From Streptomyces sp. NBC_01264 (lineage in GTDB: Bacteria > Actinomycetota > Actinomycetes > Streptomycetales > Streptomycetaceae): DNA of 64,000 bases. The translations under genes were made by a program, and so were the position numbers. Shown here piece after piece: positions 25,974 to 34,775 of the stretch. The notes beneath the pieces were generated by a model. The model saw nothing but the letters and a program-made list of their open reading frames with translations, was not told where the DNA came from and searched no databases. Every line of letters starts with the position of its first letter. Within the stretch, counting starts at the first letter, position 1. The stretch covers positions 1-64,000 of the forward strand of contig NZ_JAPEOX010000002.1 of NCBI RefSeq assembly GCF_026340675.1. The letters run 5' to 3'.

Positions 25974-27753
25974 GGTCAAGGACCATGACCGAGCTCTGTT
26001 CCAGGGGATTGACATCTTGAGGTTAGGCGGGCGTGATTCCCTCCTTCGCCCAGCGGCCGTAGATGAATATGCGGAAGTGCTCCCACCATTCGTGCATGTA
26101 CCCGTCGACGACCACCTCAAGCTGACGTAGGGTCATGACGTTCCTGACCTGCGCTTCGTGGTACGTGGCTGTGATGTCCCCGCCGCACTGCGCGAGCAGG
26201 TCCAGGTCGTCCTGGTCGAAGGACTTCATGGAGATTCCCCGCTCCCGGGAGCCCTCAGGGAGGGAGGCCGCTGCAGAGAACCTGCCGACCCGCCCGATGG
26301 AATCCTCGAGTGCTGTGTGGTCGATGCCCGGGTACATGCCCGTGCTCTCTCCTTGGCCCGTCAACATGTCCAGGATGTGGCTGTCGAGGACTTCAGGAGC
26401 AGAAAGCGTCAGCCCCGTGTCAGTCGGGAACACCGTCGGGTTGAAATGCTTCTTGACGGCGATCCACAGCATCAGCCGGCAATGGCTGACACCGTCGATC
26501 TGTTGGGGACCGTGCATGTACTTCCAGAAGAGGTTGCGCCAGCCGTTTACGAGCCAGGCCTCGGTCAAGGTGGTCGGGGGGTGCCCGAGCCTCCCCCACA
26601 ACGGACCGTACTTGAACGCCGCGGGTTCGTCCTTCTTGGGCCATTCCTTCTCGGGGAGGCTCGCGTCCTTCCATTCGTACGCCGCGGTGAGCCCTATGCC
26701 CGCTAGGGCCGCCCTGGTGGCCTGGGGGAGGGCTTCGTACTCGGAGAGGAAGGTGGCGTAGTCGACCCCCATGGTGCGCATCTTGTGGTATCTGCGCGCC
26801 AGCAGCACGATGTACCGCTGGTCATCGGGGGCGTACTTGAGGTCCCTCACGTTGCCCAGCGTGGCCTTCTCATTGGCAGGGGTCTGCTCGTGTCCGAGGG
26901 AGACCGTCGTGGGGAGGTCCCGGAACCGCCCTACTTCGGGTCGGCACGCGACGAAGTGGATCTTCGCGCCGCCTGCGATGTCGCCGGCCAGCAGGGCGAA
27001 GACCTTGGCGAGTCCGATCGAGTCGGGCAGTGACTTGATCTCCTTCGCGACCGGATTTTTCACACTCGCCTTGCGGAGGACCTCGTGCACGTCCGCACCG
27101 ACGACGTAGACGACTCCGTCCGTGGCCGCGGAAAGGGACGCCAGGTGCTGGATCAGCTCGAAGTCGCTCCACTTGGTCAGGTGGATGTCGCGCTTCATGG
27201 ACCCGCGGTACTGACTGTGGCTTCCGATGCTCGATCCCGCATTCAGGACGGCGAGGCCGACGGAACGCAGGGTGTAGGAGTCGACGTCCGTGTGGAGGTT
27301 GACCTCGACGCCCTCGGGGATCTTCACCTCTCCCTCAACGTAGGAAGTGCCGTGCGAAAGCACGTAGATCACCCTGCCGGAGGAGCCAGCCGTCCCCTTG
27401 GGGGAGAACGCGGGCGCGACGTATGTGGTCGGCGTTGGAGCCGGCCGCTTCGCCTCGTCGGAGGTCGTGTCGTCGCCTTCGAGGCGGCGCTTCATGCCCC
27501 GTCCGCCTTCACTCGGGCTATGTGTCGGGTCGATTTCCATGTCAACCTCTCGAAGCGCGCTGCTGCGCGACGTGCGGGCCTGTGGCAGGTGTTTCTTGAT
27601 CAGCCGCATGCTCTCGCCGTATCGAGGCCGTCGCCTTTCGCCCTGCCGTAGCAAAGTCGCACGGGGTCCCCCGGGGCGCGACAGCCGTTCGGACAAGAGG
27701 GCAGGCAGGGACTGTCAATCCCCTGGAACAGAGCTCAGTCATGGTCCTTGACC
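25974..27753. mobile_element. Transposase-less cargo unit with 41-bp inverted repeats
   Basis: Positions 25974-26014 and 27713-27753 are inverted repeats of 41 bp with a single mismatch; the outer part reads GGTCAAGGACCATGAC. They enclose 1.7 kb holding one long non-transposase gene. This is the layout described for mobile insertion cassettes, whose ends are recognised by a transposase encoded elsewhere. The right repeat cuts into the 3' part of the gene at 27739-28086. No target duplication was evident. Confidence 0.75.
26023..27540 (-). CDS. Hypothetical cargo protein, Stv-like, with NLS-like motif
   Basis: 505 residues from ATG 27540, chosen because GAGAGG lies 6 bp upstream; the upstream open frame is Arg-rich and looks non-coding. 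Residues 17-32 have two basic clusters, KRR and KRP, around an acidic spacer. A compact alpha/beta region follows: VIYVLSHGTSYVEGEV, VNLHTDVDSYTLRSVGL, DGVVYVVGADVHEV and KIHFVACRPEVGRF. The His-Gly loop and the terminal hydrophobic strand ending in Cys-Arg-Pro recall the putative adhesin Stv group, at low certainty. The C-terminal 300 residues are unfamiliar. It is the sole gene of the 41-bp-repeat unit. There is no signal peptide. Confidence 0.65.
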   Translation of the reverse strand: MEIDPTHSPSEGGRGMKRRLEGDDTTSDEAKRPAPTPTTYVAPAFSPKGTAGSSGRVIYVLSHGTSYVEGEVKIPEGVEVNLHTDVDSYTLRSVGLAVLNAGSSIGSHSQYRGSMKRDIHLTKWSDFELIQHLASLSAATDGVVYVVGADVHEVLRKASVKNPVAKEIKSLPDSIGLAKVFALLAGDIAGGAKIHFVACRPEVGRFRDLPTTVSLGHEQTPANEKATLGNVRDLKYAPDDQRYIVLLARRYHKMRTMGVDYATFLSEYEALPQATRAALAGIGLTAAYEWKDASLPEKEWPKKDEPAAFKYGPLWGRLGHPPTTLTEAWLVNGWRNLFWKYMHGPQQIDGVSHCRLMLWIAVKKHFNPTVFPTDTGLTLSAPEVLDSHILDMLTGQGESTGMYPGIDHTALEDSIGRVGRFSAAASLPEGSRERGISMKSFDQDDLDLLAQCGGDITATYHEAQVRNVMTLRQLEVVVDGYMHEWWEHFRIFIYGRWAKEGITPA

Positions 27754-28086
27754 GAGTGCGTCTTCGCGGAAGCGGTGGCACGCGGGGCATCGCCAGATGG
27801 TGCTGATCAGGGCCACTTGGAGGAAGGCCACGGCTTGATAAAGGGCGAAGCTCAGCCGCTCTCCCTGTTCCGCGTCGGCGAGGGCCAGATCGAGGGCTGT
27901 CAGGACCCGCTCGGTCCCTCCAGCATCGCGGCTGCCGCGTGTCGTGGTGAAGAAGTCCCGGAAGCCATTGCGCGCCGCTGCCTCCGCGTCGGGGCGAGTG
28001 GCGCTCCAGCGCGGCCACGTGATCTGCGTGCGAATGCGCAGCCAGCCGGCGAGAGCATCCTGCTGCTGGTCAGATGCGGACGTCAC
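27739..28086 (-). pseudogene. Hypothetical protein, 3' end cut by the cargo unit
   Basis: GTG 28086 overlaps the TGA of the upstream frame (GTGA), so the two were coupled. The frame gives WLRIRTQITWPRWSATRPDA, FALYQAVAFLQVAL and WRCPACHRFREDA, where CPAC may begin a zinc ribbon. After that the sequence runs into the 41-bp repeat (27713-27753) and stops as LGQGP, so the natural C-terminus is lost. The family is unknown. Confidence 0.55.
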
Positions 28087-28524
28087 GGGTTTCCGTCCAG
28101 GGTTCGGGCAAACCGCGAACTCACTGTGTCGACCACCACGACGTCCGGTGAAGTCCAGCTGCCGAACCGGCCGCCGATCGCGCTTTCCACGATCTCCCGG
28201 GCGCGCTCCTCCTCGATGCCGTTGTAGGCGAGGAACCAGCCGAGGACTTGCTTGGAGTGCGTGTACCAGCCGCTCTCGGCCTGCGACCGTCGGCCACCAC
28301 AGTCACCAGGCGCGTGCATGCCCGCTCCCAAAGCCAGGGGTCCACGGGGACGAGGACACCTCTGACTGCGACGGCGGCGACAAGACAGAGAAGCGCTCTG
28401 CCAGATCCTCTATCCAGTCACGCCACTCGAGCAGAGCCGCGACCCCTTTCAGGCCACCTCTACGCAGTTCGAAGTACCTCTTCGGCACAGACAGCGGCAA
28501 ACGGTTCGGCGGATGCCTCTGCAT
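28083..28524 (-). pseudogene. Hypothetical protein with two frameshifts
   Basis: Three frames in succession look coding: VPKRYFELRRGGLKGVAALL to DLAERFSV, then VRGVLVPVDPWLWERACTRL to VTVVADG, then SQAESGWYTHSKQVLGWFLA to ARTLDGNP at 28083. One indel lies near 28395 and one near 28285. The family is unknown. Confidence 0.5.
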
Positions 28525-28567
28525 AGGACCGGCTCCTTTCAGGAGTCGCGACCACCGATGGAAACCG

Positions 28568-29095
28568 CCCCGCGTCCAGAGGCCGGTTCTGCCAGGTCAC
28601 GAGCTCGTCAATCACCGCGTCGGTGACCTTGCTGATCAGGTCCGGGCTGACCTCGATCCCGTAGATCTGGGCGAGGTGGGAGCGGATGTCACGCACGCTC
28701 ATCCCGCGAGCGTAGAGCGAGAGGATCCGGTCGTTGAACCCAGCGAGACGGCGGGCGTTCTTCGGGACCAGCCTCGGTTCGAAGTCGCCGTTTCGGTCAC
28801 GCGGCACCGCCAAAGTGACCGCTCCGGCATCGGTCAGGACCGTCTTGGGCGAGGTTCCGTTGCGGGAGTTCCCAGACCCGTGACCTCCGGAATCTCCGCG
28901 CTCGTAGCCGAGGTGTTCACTCATCTCGGCTTCCAGAGCCCGCTCCAGGACGGCCTTGGTGATCTCGGTCACGAGCCCGCCCTCACCGAGAAGGGCCGCC
29001 CCGGAGGCGTCAGCTTTGTCGAGCAGCCGCTCGACCACCTCGTCGACCGTATTGTCGCTGGCCACGGACGCGGCCGCTTCGTTTTTGTCTGCCAT
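28568..29095 (-). pseudogene. IS256-family transposase, N-terminal third
   Basis: ATG 29095 starts MADKNEAAASVASDNTVDEV. The frame continues through LERALEAEMSEHLGYERGD, TVLTDAGAVTLAVPRDRNGD and DLISKVTDAVIDELVTWQNR, the regular IS256 N-terminal region, and then leaves the family at about 28568 before the catalytic core. The terminal repeat is probably the GTGTCTGAAAGATCGTGT segment (inverted) near 29168-29188. Confidence 0.88.
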
Positions 29096-29275
29096 GACTC
29101 GTCCGATCCGCCCGGCCCACAGGCCCGAGGCCGAGCCCCGGGCCAGGCTTCCACATCACGGACTTACACGATCTTTCAGACACGCTCGGAAGCCCCAAAG
29201 GACAACTCCGATGCACAGAACAGGAGCAGGTGGAGGCGACGTGGTCGATGGCTGGCCATTCGTCGCTCAGGGCAG

Positions 29276-29623
29276 TCAGGCCCAGGGGTCATCGGACGGT
29301 TCGGGTGCTTCGGGATGGAGCATGCGGCGGACGCAGTCCAGGAGCCCCGGCACGCCGCGTCCAGCGGCGGCCATCCAGGGCAGGGCGTCCATGGCACGGG
29401 CGCGTTCTTCGGTGGCGAGGGCTTCGACGGCGGCGTGCAGGGCATCGGGGACGGGTTCGTCGGTAAGACAGAGCCAGCCGATAGCGGCGGCAAGGCGGAC
29501 TTCAGGTGCCTGCGGCTGGTCCTGCCACAGCTCACGGTTCCATGCGGTGGCCGGCTCGTACGGGTGGGCACGTGTGCTCTCTGCCGTGGCGAGAACCTGG
29601 GCGCAGCCGTCCCTGGCGTACAC
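29276..29623 (-). CDS. Hypothetical protein, helical-repeat type, probably partial
   Basis: 115 residues from a GTG start. The sequence is entirely helical with HEAT-like spacing (EVRLAAAIGWLCLTDEPVPD, LHAAVEALATEERARAMDAL) and ends SDDPWA. The sequence upstream is interrupted, so the true N-terminus may be missing. Confidence 0.45.
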   Translation of the reverse strand: MYARDGCAQVLATAESTRAHPYEPATAWNRELWQDQPQAPEVRLAAAIGWLCLTDEPVPDALHAAVEALATEERARAMDALPWMAAAGRGVPGLLDCVRRMLHPEAPEPSDDPWA

Positions 29624-29750
29624 GTCACGGAAGCGCGGTCAGAACCTTCTAGGTGGCCCAGCTGGGCTACGCGGCGGGCGCTCGAATGGCAGCCACGGTG
29701 CGTCTCATCTGCGATTTTGGCCATCTGGGCTACGGAGTGATCCTGTCCGT

Positions 29751-30270
29751 ATGGACCATGCGCTCGCTTTCTGGGACAGCCCCTTCATCAACTTCAGGCA
29801 CTTCGACTTCCCCGACGGGCTGGGCCACGGCTACCGGTGGGTCCACATCAAGCGCTTCCACCTGCCACCCGCTTCACCGGCCGACCAGGACCTTCTGGCC
29901 GCCTTGATCGCCCACCCCGAGTTCCGGGACACCTACGACGGGAGCCGGCGTCTGGCTCGAACCGCGCCACGGCCAGTGGCGGTCCGATCGGATCGCTCCC
30001 AACACATACACGGCCGTCGACGAGACGAGGGCGGCCGGCACGATCCGCATATGGGCCACCAGTGGCGTCCCGCTTCCCCCTGACCTGGACGCGAGGCTAC
30101 AAGAGGCGGTCTACGCCCCAATCGGCCAAGCGACGAGTCGATACGCACTCGGAGCCCTCCCCGAGGATGCACACCACGACTACGGCCCCATCCACATCGA
30201 GTTCCATGAACTCGTGCTGATCGACCGCCGCCTCGGAACCCTCACCCTCCTCGTAGCTGCAGACGACTGA
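29751..30270 (+). pseudogene. Hypothetical protein, one frameshift
   Basis: ATG 29751 starts MDHALAFWDSPFINFRHFDF. After FRDTYDG at about 29940 the coding frame changes to GAGVWLEPRHGQWRSDRIAP and runs to TLTLLVAADD and the TGA at 30268. Both frames have strong codon bias. It was a single gene of about 170 codons. The family is unknown. Confidence 0.55.
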
Positions 30271-30328
30271 GACGGCTGCTACGGCCGAGTCCCCGGACCG
30301 GCCGACGCGTCGCAGCACACTGAGCGTC

Positions 30329-30353
30329 CTACTTGGCCAAGCAGGCCAAGTAG
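30329..30353. repeat. Perfect 10-bp hairpin
   Basis: CTACTTGGCC, a 5-base spacer AAGCA, then GGCCAAGTAG. It has no following T-run, so it may be an operator or recombination site rather than a terminator. It lies between the hypothetical gene ending at 30270 and the Tn3 fragment. Confidence 0.5.
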
Positions 30354-30435
30354 CGCGCTAAGTCACTGTGCTGTCTCATCGAAGACTGAGCGATGTCACC
30401 GAAGGTTGAGCGGCCGGACCTGAGCGGCACTGGGA

Positions 30436-30964
30436 GGACATCCTGCGGATCATCGGCTCCATTCGCACCGGAGCCGTCCGCGCCCACGACGTGATCCGGA
30501 TGCTGTCCCGCGACGGGCGCCCGACCCAGCTGGGGGACGCGGTCGCGCACTACGGTCGGATCGCCAAGACCCTGCACATCCTGCGCCTGGCCGACGAACC
30601 CGCCTACCGCCGCAAGATCAAGGTGCAGGCCAACCTCCAGGAAGGCCGTCACGCGCTCGCCCGGAAGATCTTCCACGGCAAGGCCGGGCAGCTCTACCAG
30701 CGCTACCAGGACGGCATGGCAGACCAGATCGGCGCCCTCGGCCTCGTGCTGAATGCCCTGGTGCTGTTCAACACCCGGTACATGGATGCCGCTGTCACTC
30801 AGCTGCGGGCAGACGGATTCGACGTACGCGATAAGGACGTCGCCCGCCTCTCTCCATTCGTCCGCCACCACATCAACATGCTCGGCCGGTACTCCTTCCA
30901 GCTCCCTGACCTGCTTGGAGGAATGCGGTCCCTGCGAGACAAGAACGCCCCCAAGGACGAGTAG
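30436..30964 (+). pseudogene. Tn3-family transposase, C-terminal fragment
   Basis: The frame gives WEDILRIIGSIRTGAVRAHD, PTQLGDAVAHYGRIAKTLHI, YRRKIKVQANLQEGRHALAR and LSPFVRHHINMLGRYSFQLP, the characteristic end of the DDE_Tnp_Tn3 domain, including the catalytic Glu in LQEGRH. The first several hundred residues are missing, as are resolvase and ends. Confidence 0.9.
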
Positions 30965-31280
30965 CGGCGTGGCCGCCTACTCGCTCAGCACGTTAGTGCT
31001 AGTCAGAGGCGTGGAGAGCGTGGCAGCGTTTCCGCCAACCCATAACGCCTTGTTGCTCCGCGCGGCCAGGAATGAGGCTGCCCGGCACGGAAGGGGCGCG
31101 TCCAGGGGAAAGTCATACGGGGCGGCCGGCCGTTGGCTGGAGGCGGCATCGGCTGATTGGTGAGGTTCCCCAGGCGCCTCTGTGGGGCCAAAGGGCCTAC
31201 AGAGGGAATGCCGCCCGGGAATGGCTGGACGAGGGTGGCGGTGAGGCAGTTCCCCGCCGTCACTGAGGGAGACCCGGTTC
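30965..31280. other. Gap without a supported gene
   Basis: No frame has convincing coding character. It should contain the promoter of the amidase gene at 31281, but I could not pick a clear -10/-35 pair. AGGGAGACC at 31265-31273 is the likely ribosome binding site. Confidence 0.5.
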
Positions 31281-33371
31281 GTGGCCACATACAGATCTCT
31301 TCGCGTCCTGGTCAGCGTGAACGCCGGTGTCGCGATCCTGCTGGCCGGTGCGTCCGGCAGTGCGCAGGCGGCGCCGGGCGAGGTGGCGGATTTCCAGCAG
31401 GTCGTGGCGGATGCCGCCAGAGAGTTCCAGGTGCCGGAGGAGGTGCTGCTCGGCGTCAGCTACCAGGCTTCCTGGTGGGAGGGGAACGGGGGCCGGCCCA
31501 GCACGCTGGGCGGCTACGGCCCGATGCACCTGACCGACACGACGGCGGGCAAGGCCTACGCCAACCGTGCCGGTGAGGGGCCCGTCGACTCGACGGGTAC
31601 CAAGGACCCCTCCGAGCACACGTTGAACGTCGCGGCGGAACTGATCCATGTGCGCCCCGACAAGCTGCGGACGGATGAGAAGGAGAACATCCGGGCGGGC
31701 GCGGCCCTCCTGGCCTCCTACCAGAAGGAAGTATCGGGAACACGCGCCAAGGAGCCCGGCCGGTGGTACGCGGCGGTCGCCCGCTACAGCCAGGCCGGCG
31801 ACCAGGCCAACGCGGCTGCCTACGCCGACGCCGTCTACACCTCCATCCGCACCGGGCTGGAGCACACCCGCAAGGACGGCCAGCACATCGTTCTGACCGC
31901 CGACCCCGCGGTCACGCCCGACAGGGACCAGCTGCCGAAGCTGCGCCTGCGCCGAGGGGTCCCGCTGCCCGCGCAGGCCGAATGCCCGAAGTCCCTGATC
32001 TGCCGGTTCGTTCCGGCCGCTGCGAACAACTACCAGGTCGCCTCACGGCCCGGAAACAAAATCAAGATCGACACCATCGTCATCCACGATATCGAGGGCA
32101 GCTACCAAGCGGGAATCAGTACGTTCCAGAATCCCTCCAGCGGGGTGTCCGCCCACTACGTCATGAAGTCCGACGGCAGCCAGACCACGCAGATGGTGCC
32201 GAACAAGGACATCGCCTTCCACGCGGGCAACTACTGGGTCAACATGCACGCCGTCGGCATCGAGCACGAAGGCTTCGCCGCGCAGGGCGCCACCTGGTTC
32301 ACCCCCGCCACCTACGAATCCACAGCCAAGCTCGTGCGCTATCTGGCGGCGAAGTTCGATGTGCCGCTCGACCGGCAGCACATCATCGGCCACGACAGCG
32401 TCCTCACCGCTACAGCGGCGGGTATCCCCGGAGCCCACTGGGACCCCGGACCCTATTGGGACTGGAAGAAGTTCATGATCCTGCTCGCCTCACACGGCAA
32501 AGAGGGCGGGCACGAGGGCGGCGGGCACCGCCATGGCACAGGTCGCCCCGGCCAGGCGGTGACCATCGCACCGGGCTTCCGCCACAACCTTCAGACCGTC
32601 CAGGTGTGCAGCACCATGCCTTCGGCCGGTGGCGCGGGCCGCTCCACGGCCGGCGGCGGCGCAGGAACCGGATGCACCACGCAGACCCAGCCCTCGAACT
32701 TCCTCTTCGTACGCACCGCACCACACCACGACGCGCCCCTGTTCGCCGATCCCGCGATCCACTCCGACGGGACGCCGGGGAGCGACAGGATCGACGACTG
32801 GGGCAGCACCGTCGTCGCAGGCCAGCAGTTCATCGTCGCAGACCAGAAGGGCGAATGGACGGCGATCTGGTACACCGGCAGGAAGGCCTGGTTCCACAAC
32901 CCCCACGGTCACCACACCAAACCGGCACCCCACGCACGCGTCATCCGCCCCAGAACAGGCCCAGCAGCCGTACCCCTGTACTCGACCGCCTACCCACAGC
33001 CTGATGAGTACCCCAGCGGCCTGTCTCCCTCCGCCCAGACGCCCCTCGGCATCTACACCTTCCCCCAGGGCCAGGCCTACGTCGCCACCGCACCTCCGCA
33101 TTACACCGTCGACTTCTTCAAAGCCACCCCCACCCGCCCGGAAACTGTCGTCACCGGCCGCGGCACCTATGACGTGATCCAGTACAACCACCGCTTGGCG
33201 CTCGTCGACCACCACGACACCATGACCCCGCAGGGGAAAGACGGCGAAAAAGGGGCACAGCTCAGGGCGCCAAATGCCTTGGGGATGTCAGACTTCCGGT
33301 TCTCACCTACCGCGGCCCTGTGCTCCCGCATCCAGGCGACGGCTCCCCTCAGCAGCTGCGGAGGATGGTGA
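31281..33371 (+). CDS. Secreted N-acetylmuramoyl-L-alanine amidase
   Basis: 696 residues from a GTG start. Residues 1-30 are a signal peptide ending SGSAQA. Residues 35-195 look like a lysozyme-like helical domain with GGYGPMHLTDTTAG. Residues 262-400 form an Amidase_2/PGRP domain with TIVIHDIEG (His269, a zinc ligand), GIEHEGFA and IPGAHWDPGPYWDW (His386 with the DPG motif). A His/Gly-rich linker at about 407-425 leads to an SH3-like region (FVRTAPHHDAPLFADP to GEWTAIWYTGRKAWF) and a final ALVDHHD-containing tail. It should cleave the amide bond between MurNAc and the stem peptide outside the cell. The last 30 residues look atypical, so the C-terminus may have been altered. Confidence 0.88.
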   Translation: MATYRSLRVLVSVNAGVAILLAGASGSAQAAPGEVADFQQVVADAAREFQVPEEVLLGVSYQASWWEGNGGRPSTLGGYGPMHLTDTTAGKAYANRAGEGPVDSTGTKDPSEHTLNVAAELIHVRPDKLRTDEKENIRAGAALLASYQKEVSGTRAKEPGRWYAAVARYSQAGDQANAAAYADAVYTSIRTGLEHTRKDGQHIVLTADPAVTPDRDQLPKLRLRRGVPLPAQAECPKSLICRFVPAAANNYQVASRPGNKIKIDTIVIHDIEGSYQAGISTFQNPSSGVSAHYVMKSDGSQTTQMVPNKDIAFHAGNYWVNMHAVGIEHEGFAAQGATWFTPATYESTAKLVRYLAAKFDVPLDRQHIIGHDSVLTATAAGIPGAHWDPGPYWDWKKFMILLASHGKEGGHEGGGHRHGTGRPGQAVTIAPGFRHNLQTVQVCSTMPSAGGAGRSTAGGGAGTGCTTQTQPSNFLFVRTAPHHDAPLFADPAIHSDGTPGSDRIDDWGSTVVAGQQFIVADQKGEWTAIWYTGRKAWFHNPHGHHTKPAPHARVIRPRTGPAAVPLYSTAYPQPDEYPSGLSPSAQTPLGIYTFPQGQAYVATAPPHYTVDFFKATPTRPETVVTGRGTYDVIQYNHRLALVDHHDTMTPQGKDGEKGAQLRAPNALGMSDFRFSPTAALCSRIQATAPLSSCGGW

Positions 33372-33421
33372 TGACCTGCCTTTTACTGCGTTCCCACCCC
33401 AGAACCCCGACATGAGGGAAC

Positions 33422-33880
33422 TTATGGAGATCCCTGGATCTCGATGACGGTGACCCCGTTGGCAGCGGTGACCTGGGGTACGGCCTGCTCACATTTAGCG
33501 TCTGCGGTTCCGGTGTCCTGCGGATTCAATTTGATGGTGCAAGAGATTCCGTCCGAGTTCTGTGCGGTAACGGTCGCCGGAGCTTGATCCACGTCCGTCC
33601 AAACGGAAACGACTTCCGCAGGTTTCCCGGGGTCTCCGTTATCGGACAGCGGCACTTTATTTGGGCTGCTGTCCCATGTCTGACCTCCCGCGGAGGTGGA
33701 GTAGGTCAAGCCCAGAATCGTCCGGCTCCCTGTAGAATCCACGATCTGATACGTTCCGGTGACCAATCCGGGACCCGGCGTATCGGCGAATGCAGATCCG
33801 GCCGGAGCGACGAAAGCAGCGGAGATCGCAACGGTCATCAATCCGCCACGCAGTGACGAAACTTGCACGAGAATCACCAT
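33422..33880 (-). CDS. Small secreted protein of unknown family
   Basis: 152 residues. The start gives VQVSSLRGGLMTVAISAAFV followed by APAGSAFADTPG, a signal peptide with predicted cleavage after AFA. The mature part is beta-rich, with GTYQIVDSTGSRTILGLTYS and a Cys pair (ISCTIKL and AKCEQ) likely to form a disulphide. Composition is less GC-rich than the amidase next to it, which is convergently oriented with a 50-bp gap. Confidence 0.7.
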   Translation of the reverse strand: MVILVQVSSLRGGLMTVAISAAFVAPAGSAFADTPGPGLVTGTYQIVDSTGSRTILGLTYSTSAGGQTWDSSPNKVPLSDNGDPGKPAEVVSVWTDVDQAPATVTAQNSDGISCTIKLNPQDTGTADAKCEQAVPQVTAANGVTVIEIQGSP

Positions 33881-34211
33881 CCCAAATGGTGCCAGTCCGA
33901 GTGAAATCTGTCAGTCCGTCGATTCCGCGACCACTCAAGGTTTCGAGGCAGCAAGGCACCCATTTTAACCTTCTCCCCCAGCCCACCGCAGGTCGACGCG
34001 GAAGGCGAAGCGGCACCCAGCCGCCAGCACCAAATTTGACACAGCGTAGCCAAGTGGCCCGTTTCGCGCGTATTCTCCTCCCCCAAGCCGTAGACATCCC
34101 TGCCGGCCATGTGGACCGACGCATCGCGGCCGTCCACCAGGAGATCTGCCGGCTCGCGGCACGACCAACCGTCTGGTCCTTGACCAGCAACAGCACTGCC
34201 CGTCGCCGTCC
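33881..34211. other. Gap without a supported gene
   Basis: The stretch upstream of the small secreted gene is mixed in composition and no frame is convincing. It should hold the promoter for that gene. Confidence 0.45.
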
Positions 34212-34775
34212 TCAGCGCCGGGTATCACCCGGTGCCAGGAGACTGGTGAGCTCGGCGATGGCCTCAGGAGACGGTTTGAAGTAGCGCCGGACGTTCTCCG
34301 GCTTCTTGTGCCGTGACTTGGCCATCAGCATCAGCAGGGATGCGCCTTGTTCACCCAGGTGAGTCCGGGAGGAGGGCGGTATTCCTGCAGGTCCCAGCCC
34401 GTCCCGATCCCGCGTACGGCTGTGTGTTCGTCGAGCAGCGCACGGGCCTGCCCGTACGACAGCCGGGCCCGCCCGGTGTCCGGGCAGACATCGCGGGCGC
34501 TGACGACCTTGCCCGGCCCCGGGCGGCGGTGGGTGACGAACACCGGTCCGCGGGTGCGGCCCTTGAGAAGCCGGGGCAGCAGTCGGGCGGTGCCGGCATC
34601 CCAGTAGACGGTCTCCAACACATGGTCTCCAACACGTGGTCCGCGCCGGCCTGGCCCCGGCGGCGGGACTTGGATTTCGCGCCCTTGGCCTTGACCGGGC
34701 AACGACGCCCGGCGAAGTCCAGCTCCTCGATGTTCACCCCGAGGACCTCCTCCGCGCGACCGGCTGTCTCGTAGA
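34212..34775 (-). pseudogene. Tyrosine recombinase (phage integrase) C-terminal fragment
   Basis: Frames in succession give [49 protein letters not shown], then [20 protein letters not shown] and [17 protein letters not shown]. The last part has the His/Arg-box spacing and the C-terminal RY tyrosine region of XerC-type integrases. Frames change near 34620 (a tandem repeat of GGTCTCCAACAC) and near 34365. The 5' part is replaced by an IS701 end at 34776. Confidence 0.75.

Noticed and set aside
26023..27696. Upstream start of the Stv-like gene at 27696
   Set aside because: The first 52 residues are Arg-rich and overlap the approach to the 41-bp repeat. ATG 27540 has a much better ribosome binding site.
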